Below are positions 23,366 through 35,307 of a DNA stretch of 64,000 bases, in pieces. Source of the stretch: Adiantum capillus-veneris (taxonomy: Eukaryota > Streptophyta > Polypodiopsida > Polypodiales > Pteridaceae); contig CM043951.1 of assembly GCA_014529385.2 (NCBI GenBank), positions 113,196,469 through 113,260,468 of the forward strand, in the 5' to 3' direction. The translations under genes were made by a program, and so were the position numbers. Below the pieces are notes generated by a model. It made no database searches and was not told the DNA's origin. It saw nothing but the letters and a program-made list of their open reading frames with translations. The stretch's first letter is position 1. Every line of letters starts with the position of its first letter.

Positions 23366-23500
23366 TTACTCTCCCCTTGGAGAAGCATTTTCCTCCTAAA
23401 AAACAAAGTGGTGATATCCTCATAAGAATACTTAGGTTTTCAGCAGTGGCATCCCTAGCACGTGCTAAATAAGATCATAATTTTGGTTTTACAATGGTTC
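23366..23500 (-). pseudogene. Gypsy pol C-terminal tail and polypurine tract, minus strand
   Basis: On the minus strand, AENLSILMRISPLCFLGGKC precedes the purine tract CCAAGGGGAGAG. The same tail, in similar wording, lies at 47450-47556 on the + strand before another copy of the LTR. The pattern resembles the end of chromovirus-type integrases, where a W-x-LEDK-like segment precedes the stop. It is too short and damaged for a firm lineage call. Confidence 0.5.
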
Positions 23501-23590
23501 CCTCATGGCATTGGGGCTATTCTAGTGCAATTTAACAACTACAAATGACCTTTTATGTTGAAACCAAGAAGCTATGTATTTTTTCAGCCT

Positions 23591-24649
23591 AAATGGTATC
23601 CAAGCGGTGGAGGGGAGCTCCCCTTTAGCGTGGCTATGGCGGGCTAGCGTTGGTCACTGTTGTGGCGGTGTTTGTTGGTGGTTTTGGCGTGGGCCGACAG
23701 TGCAAGGAGATGGCGCGCCCGCGAGCGGCCACATGGCGGTTGGCTTTGGTGATGATGTGGCAACAGATAAGGGATGGTGCCCGTGCCCGCCAAGGGCCAC
23801 ATCTTTTGAGGTAAAGGGTTGTTACCCCCCCCCAATAGCGACATCACTATTGCCTTGGTAGGGGAGGGGTCCCGCTGCAAAGGAGGTGCCGACAAGGGGG
23901 AGAAGAGCAAGCCAAGGCAAGAGAAGCCCAAATGGAAATCTGGCCGGCCAAAGTGGAAGGTGCAAATGACAAATGTGCACACCATGGGTTGCCTTCCAAA
24001 AATAAAATAGGCCAAGTGTTGGCAATGCAATCAAATGTTAAAAGGAACTCCACATGAAGTGCACCACATGGAAGGGGTTTCCATTTTTCTTTTTTGGGAT
24101 TCCTAGTCACACCCCTATAAAAGGAGATTTATGTTAATTTTTGAGGGTCTTTTGGACCAAGGTCTTTGGCCAATGTGAGATTTTTTGCGTGAGCTTTTTT
24201 GCATGAGTTGTTTTGCCAAGGCCTTTGAGCCATTGTTTTTCCCGAGGTTTATGCCGGCGGTGTGTTGGTTGTACATGATATTGCCTATGCTAGAAGACTA
24301 TTCCCTATTGTTTCTGGGCGTCATTCCCCCTTCCCCCTTCTCTTCTCTGCTTGTGTGTGTGTGTTCCGGCCGTGTGTAGGCGTGTGTACCCCCCGAGGTT
24401 TGTCGTGCAAAGAGAGATAGAGAGAGGTTGTATGAGTGTGGAAGGCCGTGAATTGAGTGAAGCGGAGTGATTGAGTCTATCTGGTGCATTGCAAGGCGTA
24501 TGTGCGTATGGTTGTGTGAAAGCGGTGGTTTGTTTGCGGGTAGTGTTGAGTTTTGAAGGTGAACTCTAGTGGAGTGAAGCGCTGTGTATACCCTGGGCTA
24601 TAGTGAGGCATTGTGTTGTGTGCTGGGTGTGTCCTCCTTTCCCCCTCTC
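23591..24649 (+). repeat. Element B 5' LTR
   Basis: Matches 27851-28889 throughout, starting GGTATCCAAG(C/T)GGTGGAGG and ending near TCCTCCTTTCCCCCTCTC. A promoter-type TATAAAA box is at 24116-24122, the position expected for LTR transcription. GC content is higher than the surroundings (GCGCGCCCGCGAGCGGCC region), which fits a CpG-rich U3. Confidence 0.82.
24116..24122 (+). promoter_or_regulatory. TATA box of element B 5' LTR
   Basis: CCCCTATAAAAGGAGA is conserved at the same place in both LTRs (second copy 28374-28380), which favours a functional LTR promoter over chance. Confidence 0.65.
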
Positions 24650-24657
24650 GATCTTCT

Positions 24658-24675
24658 AGTGCCCCCAGTGAGGAG
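24658..24675 (+). promoter_or_regulatory. Putative primer-binding site of element B
   Basis: AGTGCCCCCAGTGAGGAG follows the 5' LTR and is very close to the TGGTGCCCCCACTAAGGAGG that follows the 5' LTR of element A. The complementary tRNA is not identified. Confidence 0.5.
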
Positions 24676-24750
24676 TTGTCTGATGCTCCAATTTGAGGTT
24701 CTAAGTGGTGTTTTTTTGCCAACGAAGCAGTTGGCTGATGGTCGAGATGT

Positions 24751-25260
24751 TTGATGGTCAAGGTTGCATCTGACAGAGATGGTGGAGCTAGGTTTTGGCC
24801 CCATATTTACGGGCTCCAAGATCCCGAAGATTGGTTAGCTGATTTCGAATTATGGTTGCTCTCGATGCGTATGTCGAGGGATGCAAAAAGGTTACATACG
24901 GTGCCGTTGTTGATGCGAGGACGAGCCAATGTGTGGTTCGACGGCTTAGAGAGCAGTGATCGAGAATCATGGCAAAGGTTGCAGAGTCAGTTTTTGGAGC
25001 GGTTTTGAGAGGTGATTACGGCAGAAAAAGCCGGTGCAAAGCTGAAGGCGGTATGCCAGGATGTAAGTAAAGATTTCTCTATTTTCATTGAGCAGTTTGA
25101 AGCATGTTGGAACAAGTTAGAGATTGCTACTAGGGTCAAAAGCAGTCAATCTTTGAAGCTGTCAAAGCTGTTAGAGTGCTTGCATCCGAGGATTAGAGAA
25201 AAGGTCGAAAATGGTGCAAAGACATGGTCTATTTGGCAAAGATATAGAGCAGAAATGTGA
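24751..25260 (+). pseudogene. Element B gag (retrotransposon gag domain)
   Basis: The frame starting at 24751 reads GLQDPEDWLADFELWLLS, then LLMRGRANVWFDGL, then WQRLQSQFLERF, the core signature of the Ty3/gypsy retrotransposon gag (capsid) domain. After a TGA at about 25006 the same frame continues from 25012 with ...FIEQFEACWNKLE and LKLSKLLECLHPRIREKVE, the second half of the domain. The single in-frame TGA could come from CGA. No CCHC knuckle is found downstream. The protein would form the particle capsid. Confidence 0.75.
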
Positions 25261-25301
25261 AGCGGAAGTTGGAGTTGGGAATGTTATAGCCAGCAGATTA
25301 T

Positions 25302-26435
25302 ATGCCTGTTGTTGCAAAGGTAGAAGAGTGCTCTTGGGTCCAACCAAAGGTGATTCCAGTTGTGCAAAATGCAAGGCTTGTGGAGGTAAGACTTACTATT
25401 GGTTATGTTCCTTGGAGGTTTCCAGTTTGTGATGTGCATGTGTCGAGGGTGGAAGAGCTTGTCAACGAGGAGAAGCTTCATGTCGAGGTGAACCAAGATG
25501 CAAAAGTGGTAGCAGATGTGGAGGTTCCGGTACGGATTGAAGAGGTAAAACATGGTCTTGTTGAAAGTTTGCATGAAAAGGTAGCAGAGTGCAATCGAGA
25601 TGCAGATACCAAGGGTTCAGAAGCTGATTAATAAAGTTTGCAAAGTGGTGAAGATGATCAAGATTTTATGGAGCAGCAAGTGGATGCAGATGCTGATACA
25701 GAGTAGGTATATGATGCCGATGCCGATGATGATACAAGCTCGATTTTCTGGGAGACAAGCGAGGAGGATAGAGCGCATGAGTCCACATCCTATGACGAAG
25801 AGACAGAATCTGATGAACCCGAACTGGTAAAGGTAAAGCTGCCCTCTTATATGTTTGATGATATGGTAATAGCCCATGTGCAAGAAGAGCAGGGAACCGA
25901 GCAAGCCGAGATACTTGATGAAAGCCAAAAGGTGCGGTCTAGGCCGACAGATGATGGAATGCAGGTGAAGGTGGTATGTGGTGCCATGCTAATGGTTGTG
26001 CTGATGAAAGTAGCGGTGGAATGTGCCATGGTGGTGCAACATGTGCAGGATTTTTCCAAGAGAGATAAAGCGGTTGTGTCTATGGAGGAACTTGAGATGG
26101 ATGCGATAGAGAACGAGTTTCTCTTTTCCTTATAAGAGCATGATGCAGCGGTAGAAGAGGTGCTTAAAGAGCAGGTAATTGAAGCTGACCAAGCGGTAAT
26201 GTTGATCGACCTTGAAGGGCCGGTTGACAAGGAAGGCCTCGATGATGCTGGAATTGAGTGTGTGGCCGAAGAGGAGGTTGTGATGCTAGAGACGGAGGTG
26301 ATTCCGATGCAGCAGACATATCCAATGGTGGAGAAAGGAGAATCTCAAGTAGTGGCATTGCTTCCATTGAAGGTATGTAAGCTATGGTTGATGAAAAAGA
26401 TGGTAGATACAGCTCTATGGAGGCTCGTTCAGTAG
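25302..26435 (+). pseudogene. Element B post-gag acidic reading frame, function unknown
   Basis: One frame stays coherent over 1.13 kb, broken only by a TAA-TAA pair at about 25629-25634, a TAG near 25705 and a TAA near 26133. The encoded protein is unusually rich in Glu, Asp and Val: stretches such as VPVRIEEVKHGLVES, SGEDDQDFMEQQVDADADTE and SDEPELVKVKLPSYMFDD, then MEELEMDAIENE and VLKEQVIEADQA. I see no protease, RT, integrase or zinc-binding motif, nor a clear membrane segment. It follows gag with a frame change near 25260-25300. Possibilities are a gag C-terminal extension or a lineage-specific accessory protein. Confidence 0.5.
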
Positions 26436-27850
26436 GTACAGAGTTCTATGCTCGAGGCCTCCACTTTATTTGGTTGGGAGGGAGGGTCAAACATGTGTTG
26501 TAGCTTGGCGTCAGGTACATGTTTTTTTTATGATGATATGCTTGGTGCTGCTTGGTATGGTGTAGCCAGGTTGCAAAGGAATGCATGGAGTGAAAAAGAT
26601 AGGCTATGGGCAGCCTACACACATGGTGGTCTAGGTGCTTGGGTAGGGCACTATTGGAGATTGCTGCAAATGGATGAAAGTGAACAGAGCAAGGTGTTTG
26701 ATCAAGGTGGAAGCTATGTGATGCAGGGGGTGGGGAAACCCACTTGAAGGTTTGGCAAACAGGGTGCAATAAAACAGTGTACTTATGGGTTTTTAGTTTT
26801 CTCATATTGTGTGCCAGGTCTTGCAGTTTATAGTGAAAGAAAGCTCTTGTGTGGTTGAGCATAAATTCTCAACAGGGAGGTGGGCAATGATGGTGCAGCC
26901 AAAGTGTGTCGACTCTAGAAGGTGGCATGGACAGATGTGTACATGCAAGCAGAAGCATGGCAAAGGACTGAAGCAGGTAGGAAAATCATGGGATGGCAGG
27001 TAGCAGCGGAAGTGTATGCATGATGCGGCTTATAGGCCAGGGAAGGCTCCATAAGGGGCTAATTGGGGTAGCAGGTGAAGGAGATGAAAATTGCAGCCTT
27101 TGGGTCTAGGAATGAAGAGCTTGAAGTGTGGAAGGATCAGGTCCAGACGGCTCATCAGACCGAGCTACGGAACCCAAGTTATTGAAGGTTAAAGCTTTAA
27201 TGGTTTGCAGATTCTTATCGGACAGGGCAGCTGGGTACAGGTGATCCAAGTGGAACTTGGGGTATTGATGTGTAGAGCTCAATTCATGGAGCCTACCCGT
27301 CTTTTCCGATTGCAGATCGGAGCCCTGGTTTGCAAGATATGATCATTTGAAGTTTTTCCGGGGGCGGGTCTGAGCCCACTTGAACGCATTGGAGAATGTG
27401 CCATCTGGAATCTTGTGAGCCTCGACGAAGTTCTGGAGCAGGTTGTACATCATACGGACCTAAGAGGAAGTGACTGCATGCCAAACGGGGTCCGGAGCAA
27501 GAAGATATGGTAGTCGGAAGTTGGGGTGCCTTTGACCCAATTGGACTGCAGATGATTTTTTCACTTTTTGAAAGCCTTGGTTCGAGGATGTCGAAGAGTC
27601 AAAATGTAGAGACAGAGGGTGTGATTGTAGCCGGGAAGATGGAGTTTCAGAAGGGCTTTGCGGCTCAGCAATATGAGATTGGAGCAGAAAGTGGGAGCCA
27701 AACAAAGGCAGGCCAAAAAAAAAACTAAAGGGGTTTTCTGAAGTTCAAAAGCCTTGGGGCCTATGGAGCTCACACGTGGCAGCGCTGAAAAACACACATG
27801 CGCAGTGTAGAACCCGGAGGCCGCACTATATCATCCAGGGCATGGAATTC
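26436..27850 (+). other. Element B 3' interior, unassigned
   Basis: Frames at 26448-26747 (Trp/Gly-rich, with SEKDRLWAAYTHGGLGAW) and elsewhere are open but match nothing that I know. A purine run AAAAAAAAACTAAAGGGG near 27718-27735 could be a polypurine tract, but it is about 115 bases before the LTR homology starts. Confidence 0.35.
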
Positions 27851-28889
27851 AAATGGTATCCAAGTGGTGGAGGGGAGCTCCCCTTGAGCGTGGCTATCGC
27901 GGGCTAGCGCTGGGCGCTGCTGCGGCGGTGTTTGTTGGTGGTTTTGGCGTGGGCCGGTGGTGGAAGGAGATGGCGCGCCCGCGGGCGGCCACATGGCGGT
28001 TGGATTTGGTGATGACGTGGCAGTAGATAAGGGGCGGTGCCCGTGCCCGCCAAGGGCCACATTTTTTGAGGTAAAGGGTTGTTACCCCCCCAATAGAGCC
28101 ATCGCTATTGCCTTGGTAGGGGAGGGGTCCCGCTGCAAAGGAGGTGCCGACAAGGGGGAGAAGAGCAAGCCAATGCAAGAGAAGCTCAAATGGAAATCGG
28201 GTCGGCCAAAGTGGAAGGTGCAAAGGACAAATGTGCACACCATGGGTTGCTTTCCAAAACTAAACTAGGCCAAGTGTTGGCAATGCAATCAAATGCTAAA
28301 AGGAACTACAAATGAAGTGCACGACATGGAAGGGGTTCCCATTTTTCTTTTTTGGGATTCCTAGGCACACCCCTATAAAAGGAGATTTATGTTCATTTTT
28401 GAGGGTCTTTTGGACCAGGGTCTTTGGCCAATGTGAGCTTTTTTGCATGAGGTGTTTTGCCAAGGCCTTTGAGCCATTGTTTTTGGTTGCCAAGGTTCAT
28501 GCCGGCGGTGTGTTGGTTGTACATGATATTGCCTATGCTAGAAGACTATTCCCTACTGTTTCTGGGCATCATTCCCCCTTCCCCCTTCTCTTCTCTGCTT
28601 GTGTGCGTGTGCTTCCGGGCATGTGTGCCCCCCGAGGTTTGTCGTGCAAAGAGAGATAGAGAGAGGTTGTATGAGTGTGGAAGGCCGTGAATTGAGTGAA
28701 GTGGAGTGATTGAGTCTGTCTGGTGCATTGCAAGGCGTATGTGCGTATGGTTGTGTGAAAGCGGTGGTTTGTTTTCGGGTAGTGTTGAGTTTTGAAGGTG
28801 AACTCTAGTGGAATGGGGCGTTGTGTATACCCTAGGCTATTGTGAGGCATTGTGTTGTGTGCTCGGTGTGTCCCCCTTTTCCCTTCTCC
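27851..28889 (+). repeat. Element B 3' LTR
   Basis: Direct copy of 23591-24649 with scattered substitutions and a few short indels (for example a shorter run after TTACCCCCCC). It contains the conserved TATAAAA at 28374-28380. Homology ends at about CCCTTCTC; the downstream CAACGCAATCAATG is unrelated to the PBS region, as expected of an outer LTR edge. Confidence 0.82.
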
Positions 28890-31673
28890 AACGCAATCAA
28901 TGCTGAAATTGAACATCGATCATCTCAAAGCTGAGAACTTATTCACAATTGGAGCTTGAAGGACTCATCTCTCTCTATGAACAAAAGAGAAACATTCTCA
29001 ACACCCCAAACAAGAGATCATCTTCTTAGAAGCTATGTTAATCTATTCATGGTGTTCCATGAATTATTTACTTGATAGCACTTCCACACATATTTGCTAT
29101 CCATAGAAATTGTCTTCTGTATTGACGACACCTTGTGCACAAAAACTGCACATTGCTGTAGTCATATACAATGACCAGAAGAAAATACACTAGCCTCAAC
29201 TCTTCCAGAACAGAGCAGCTCATGTTATAGCGGAAGCAAACTATGATTTAGTGGAATGAGTCCACCATACTGGCATGCCATGCATGCATATCAAAACATA
29301 GTGTGATAATGCCTTGGCATTACTGATGGTCTCAATTGTTTGAGCCGGTAGCATATGTTCCTTGCACAATTTATAATGGCATGGATACATCATAGTTTGT
29401 TGTTGCCAACATAACTATGAGCTTATGTCCTGTTATGCTGCAGATTTTCCAAATTTGTGTGCCATGATCCCTGATCCTAAATCAATGGGTAGTACTTTGG
29501 CACTAAATGGAAGCCTTGATTTTCATTAAAATTGTTAAAAAATTTACTTTACAAAGCCAAAAATTCATGTCCAATTCAAAGGTAAAAACTAAAAAACAAA
29601 AAGTTGTTGAAATTTGTTAACATTGTCACCCCTCCATGGCTCGTGATAGTGAAATTCAGAAGGAGTTGCTCGTTTGAGAGCAAATTTCACTCCACATTTT
29701 TTGTCATTGTACTGGTAGCTGTCTCATAGCCATCTAAATTGATTATTCTAGCACATGTGGGAGATAGGTTGCCAAGTTTCCCGAAGTTCATATGCTAAGA
29801 GCATAGTCCAAACTTTGGAAGCTCACATGGACTATTCCCTAGAGTGACACTTTGCTTCACATAAATTCATCAAATAGATGAGACAAAATGCATCTTAAGT
29901 ACTCATATTTAATAGGTGCTCATGTAAAAGCAAAAGAGAATTGACCTTGCCAATCTGATATATAAAGTTATTGATAATCGTGAGATTGCCCAATAATGAA
30001 AGAGATAGCTCAAAAAGTGTAGGGAGTCAAACTTCATCTAGTTGCCAAACTTTGCTTGACCAAAGAAACCTTGCTTGTCAAGTTGGTATGGAAAACAAAC
30101 GTGTGCAAGATAAGTTCAAATTGTGCATTGTACAAAGATAGAAAATTTCAAGTTCTACTTGTATCTCTATCCTTAATTTTTCATTTGAAAAACATTCCTC
30201 TACTATGCAAAGAAAGCGCTTTAACAAAATCACTATAAAGCAAGGTTGTTGTTCTATGCCACAATACTATCCATTGACTTAGGATCAAGGATAATGGAGA
30301 ACAAGTTTTTCAATAAGAGGATATAAGCTCACAGTTTATGATTTTCAATGACCAACTATGATGTATCCATGTTAGTACACATTGTGTAAGGCACGTATGG
30401 CATCTACTCACATAGAAGCCAAGGTCTTGTCACACTATTTTTCTGATATGCATGGCATGATAGTATTATGGACTCATTTCACTAAAGCATGGTTTATGCT
30501 TCCTCTATAGCATTGACTACTCTGTTCAAAAAGAGTTGAGGCTAGTATATCTGCTTGTGATATTTGTGTATAAGATGCTATCAATATAGACATGGCCTTG
30601 CTATCATGAAAAAAATTCATGAGAAAACATGAATAGACTAAGAGAGCCTCAAAGTAGGCGATCTGTTTTTTGAACACCCAAGAAACTTTAGTATGACTAC
30701 TTTGTTTTAGGTGTTGAAAATTTTTATATTCTATTCATGGAGAGATACAATTCCTTCAAGATCTAGTTGTGAATAAGATTCCAACTTCCATACGATCTAT
30801 GCTTAGTTTCATCACTAGTTGTGTCTCTAGGAGTGTAATTTTAGGGGTATGAGACATCTAATATACAATCACTCCATAGCTGTTGAGGGTCATAGTTTGA
30901 TCTCATCACAGTTATAATTTCAAGGAAAGAAGGTAGCAATCTGCCAAGGGATAGTGAAAAAGTTCAACTTCCCAAGTTGACTCCAATCAATATTAGATAT
31001 GGTATATTGTGCTGGTCACTGTTGGCTACTAGTTTGAGCAGTTTTTATACTGAGTCTCACCAAGGGGTCTGACATTACAAATTTTACCCAAGAGGCTTGG
31101 AAGCAAGGGCAACACCTAGGGTTATCATCATTGTACTACTTGATTTTCACTAATCTTTCAATTAGTGTTACTAAGCCTTTTCAGGTAGGAGATTTGATCA
31201 TGTACATTTGTCTACGTGTAAGTGAACACTATGTTCAAGCTCCAGGTACACTTAATATTTGGTATTATTTCATTTTTTAATATCATCTGATTGATTTTTT
31301 AAAGTATGATGTGATAATCCTAAATGCTTTCATCTATTTTTCTCTTCAGAGACATGACAAGGTCATGAGGAGAAAATAATTTTGGGCCTTAGTATCCCTC
31401 ATACATTTCTACATTATGTAGTTATGGACCTACATGGTAGGGTTTTGTTTTCCACATGTTGTCACAAGAGGAGCAACATGGTCTAGGAACTCATGGAGTT
31501 CAATTTAGCCAAGTGTGGAGCAATTTTTATGAGGATCCCTCTCACTCATGTCACTACATGTTTACTATTATCTCTAGACACAAGTATAACCAGTACTTGT
31601 ACTTGATGCATGTCATTTTCTTGGACATCCTTATATGAGACATGTTTCACATGTGGAGAGTATGAATCTCTTG
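28890..31673. other. No gene recognised
   Basis: 2.8 kb of AT-rich DNA between element B and a MITE. Open frames are short (60-67 codons) and without motifs. No repeats with other parts of the window were noticed. Confidence 0.5.
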
Positions 31674-32121
31674 GATTATGAAAAATTTGGACTCTCAAAG
31701 GGTCCCTATAAGGATTTTGACTTTCTCTCTCTTGTCCAAAACGGGCACACATTAAAAATTTTACAGATGAAATTAAAATTTGTCAAACCTTTTGGATTTA
31801 GAAGGTACTCATGGAGATCTATCCACTGATATATAGCATGCCATTAGATTCTTTATATTCTAGAAGATTCCACTTTTTGTGTTGACAACTCCGTCTTTTA
31901 AATGGAATCTCTCCCCACATTTCACCTTCAGTGGGGAGGCTTAAAATTTGTTGGAGTTTGGGGATTTAGAACCTTCTTTCTAATATCTTTCCAATGATAT
32001 ACTGGGTGATAGGGTTTTGACAAAGCGTTTATATTCTTCACCGGGTTGCCCACTTTGGACAAGATAGGAAAAGTCAAACCTCTTTATAGGGCCCATTTGA
32101 GAGTCCAAATTTTCCCTAATG
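31674..32121. mobile_element. MITE with long terminal inverted repeats (family F), copy 1
   Basis: The left end (GATTATGAAAAATTTGGACT, continuing CTCAAAGGGTCCCTATAAGG) is the inverse of the right end (read inward: CATTAGGGAAAATTTGGACT, then CTCAAATGGGCCCTATAAAG). Similarity extends about 70 bp to the TTGTCCAAA(A/G)(C/T)GGGC box on both sides. The centre carries GGAATCTCTCCCCACATTTC and matches the copy at 49604-50087. No transposase is encoded and no convincing target duplication is visible; superfamily unassigned. Confidence 0.78.
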
Positions 32122-32610
32122 CACTGACATCGACGTCCCTTATTTCCATTATCTGTCATGACAGAGTGGTTAGGTGTTGGTCCCATATGTTACTATTTTG
32201 CATACATTGTTTCAAGACCGATTTTAGTGGCCAAAAATTTTCGGATACCAAGTATGACTTATTAAGGTTACCAGTATAGTTAAACAACTCTAACGGATGG
32301 TTGTTTACACATGCATCAAAGCTACGTTTTGTTCATTTGGTACCTAGATGTGATGAATTTCCACATTCTATTATGGTCCAAATATGTTAGCATGGTTTCA
32401 CATGGAAAGTATTTAGTTCTTTCTCTGTGAGCCGTGAGCATAACATTAGCCATAAGCATTAGCAAGTACGGTTATGGATATGCAGGTTCAGATTTGTGTT
32501 TACTAAATGCATGTACACTAGGTGTTATGGGTCCTAGTGTTAGGAAAAGGCTAAGTTGGAGCAAAATGCACATTCATGACATTAGTAGCTTCTAAAGAAT
32601 TTTGTGCTAT
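32122..32610. other. No gene recognised; target region of element A
   Basis: AT-rich DNA ending in GTGCTAT directly before the element A 5' LTR. Confidence 0.5.
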
Positions 32611-32805
32611 TGATGGCCGATTTTGAAAATCAAAGGAAAAAAAAAGTTTATTTTTCCTGTGCCGGAGCCTTAGCGATACCATTGAGAGGCTTAGGCAATG
32701 GCCCGACGCTGTTCATTGCATGCCCGCAGGCGGTCCGACCAATCCTCTCTTCCTATCTCCCTCATAGCCTACCAATGGCCGATCACACTATCCTCTCTCT
32801 CTAAT

Positions 32806-32889
<84 letters not shown>

Positions 32890-33527
32890 ACACACCCCCT
32901 TACTGGCCACCCTCGGCCAGGCGCAAGCCTCGAGCACCCACCCACCCCTTCTCTCGCTTTCTCTCTCTCGCTTCCATTACACCGAGCCCGTGGTCGCATG
33001 TGACCTCCCGCTCTCTCGTATTCTTATCCACACACACACACACACACACACACACCCCATGCAAGCCAATAGTCCGAATAATATTCTCCCCCTCTCTTCC
33101 CCACCCGCTCACCTCATCCTCGGCCTCATCCCCCTCCCCTTGGCTCGCTAATATTCTCCCTCTCTCCCCACCCCTTTGATTCTCCCCCCCTCCTCCCATC
33201 CTTGAGCCACCAAACAGGGAAGGGGTGATATCCCACCCCCCTCTCTCTCCACATACCCCCCCCTTACCCCAGTCCATTGCAAAATCCCCCCCCCCCCCCC
33301 CCCTCGTTCTCTTGTCCGGCGGCCTAGGAGGCGCGCACCTCACCCTATCCCTCTCTCTCCCTCACACTCTCTCTCTTGATCTCAGCCAGCCTGTGAAGGC
33401 GCAATACTCTCTCTCTATTATCCACACACACACCCTCCCTTATCCACCCTCACCTCCTCCGACCACCTCACCCTATCCCTCTCTCTCCCTCACCCATCTC
33501 TCTCACTCTCGGGCGCTCAGGCTGCAG

Positions 33528-33613
<86 letters not shown>

Positions 33614-33714
33614 GATGCACACACCACACACCCTCTATACACACACACCTCCAGCCCGCCGCATCCTCTCCCTCACCCCATCTCTCTCACTCTCTGGCGC
33701 TCAGGCCGCAGTAA

Positions 33715-33804
<90 letters not shown>

Positions 33805-34978
33805 TCTCTACACACACACACACCACACACACACACACACCGCACACACCCACACCCTCTCTCTGACCCCATCTCCCCCCCCCCCCCCCCCCCCCCCATC
33901 CGCCTCGCGTAGCCTGCAGGCAGCCGGCCGCCAACCAATAGGAAAATAATATATATATATATATATATATAATATTATATACATAATAATATTAAGCCCC
34001 GTGTTCCCATGAATGCTTGCACGCACACACATACATATACAAATACACGCACGCTTGCGCACTCACATATACACACACACATCCGCCCTCATGCACCAAT
34101 ACGTACACACACACGCATGAACGCACACACATGATAATACACAAGAAAAACCAAAGGACTCCACGCCATCGTGATCAACAAAAGAAGGAGGACCCAAATC
34201 CCGCGCCGCCAACAACAAAAAGAGAAAATGCGTCGAAGGCATGCCCCGGCGGACCCCGAAAATAAGTACGCTCTACACAGACGCACTGGCAACACACCAT
34301 TTGTCAGCAACACGCAACCACGATGCCAATTTCAGTAATTTATAGGTTATTTTATCATTTCTTTAGTTTTCACCAAGCCATTGTAAAAAATCCCACTTTG
34401 TAAATTTCCTCTCTCTAGGTGATGGTCACAGAGCCCCACCTAGAGATTCTCATCTTTTAATAACCTCCCAAAACAAAGCAAGGGTCAACCACACCGGGCC
34501 CACCACTTTCTTTGTCTCCTCGATTAAGCTTACCCTAATCACACCGGGATTACCATAATCCAAGCAACCAACACCTATAAATTGGCACTGAGAGGTCACT
34601 ATCGGGGGGGGACAGTTCATGAGAAGTCAGGACTTGGTAGAATGTAGTGGGAAGAGTTGACGCTATCACCATCATGGGGAGGGGGTTGTGTGTTGGGCTT
34701 GCCTTGGGAATTGCACCATGCAAAGGGAGCCACGCCCATCGCTCCACTCCAATGGTCGATGCACACACATATACACGCTCTTGGCAAAAAGCTTCACAAT
34801 CATTGAGTCGTCTTAGAGAGCGCACCAAGTAGGTTGCACCACCTCCTCTCCCTACCTCTCTACCAACACGGCATGCCATTTGTAATTACTGCAGAAAATA
34901 ATTCTCCCTCACACCCCCGAGGGTTTTCATCATTTGCAAACATCTATCTCTCTCTCTCTCTAGCTCTCTCTCTCTCTG

Positions 34979-35066
<88 letters not shown>

Positions 35067-35233
35067 TCCGTGTGTAAGTTTGCGGTGTTCACATCATCGT
35101 GGTTTGCGTCCTAGCCGCTCAAAGCTAGGTGGTGCCCCCTGTTCGCTTTAGCGTGAAACAGGCTCGAGGCGCGCCATTCAGCCCCCGGAATTTTAGAGGC
35201 CGTCGGGGTTCGGGGTTCGCTTTGCTCCCGTCA
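32611..35233 (+). repeat. Element A 5' LTR (2.6 kb, microsatellite-rich)
   Basis: Starts TGATGGCCGATTTTGAAAAT and ends GCTTTGCTCCCGTCA. It contains a GC-rich opening, then pyrimidine-rich DNA with (CT)n runs at about 32811-32884, 33534-33613, 33718-33790 and 34952-35060, (AC)n runs, poly-C at about 33289-33302 and 33878-33898, and (AT)n at 33949-33970. A TATAAAT box is at 34576-34582. All these have counterparts in the 3' LTR. Pro/Ser/Leu-rich open frames across it are by-products of the repeats. Confidence 0.9.
34576..34582 (+). promoter_or_regulatory. TATA box of element A LTR
   Basis: CACCTATAAATTGGCACTGA is conserved in the 3' LTR (46090-46096, TTTATAAATTGGCACTGA). This is the most promoter-like site in the LTR, about 650 bases before its end, implying a long R-U5. 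Confidence 0.5.
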
Positions 35234-35255
35234 TTTGGTGCCCCCACTAAGGAGG
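35234..35255 (+). promoter_or_regulatory. Putative primer-binding site of element A
   Basis: TTTGGTGCCCCCACTAAGG immediately follows the 5' LTR. TGG at 35236 is the expected complement of a tRNA CCA end. The matching tRNA is not identified. The sequence is nearly shared with element B (24658). Confidence 0.6.
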
Positions 35256-35307
35256 CTTTCTAAGACCCTTCAGTTTACAATGCTAAAAGTGACGCCCACT
35301 ATCAATC

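Larger units (their letters stand above)
23591..28889 (+). mobile_element. Element B: LTR retrotransposon with gag but no recognisable pol
   Basis: Two direct copies of a ~1.05 kb sequence (23591-24649 and 27851-28889) enclose a 3.2 kb interior. After the left copy comes a PBS-like sequence AGTGCCCCCAGTGAGGAG (from 24658), then a gag frame and a long acidic frame. No protease, RT, RNase H or integrase motif appears in any frame. The LTR ends are defined by loss of homology (starting at AAATGGTATCC) rather than by clear TG...CA termini, and no target duplication is evident. It resembles a non-autonomous element, and PBS wording links it to element A at 32.6 kb. Confidence 0.75.

Noticed and set aside
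23591-28889. Element B as a segmental duplication of host DNA
   Set aside because: The direct repeats flank a gag domain, follow LTR-PBS order and contain a conserved TATA box, so an LTR element explains them better.
33225-33866. Long Ser/Leu/Pro-rich open frames across the element A LTRs (also 34834-35151, 39598-40130, 45065-45372, 46165-46572)
   Set aside because: They are produced by (CT)n, (AC)n and poly-C tracts that stay open in several frames on both strands; no non-repeat protein core.
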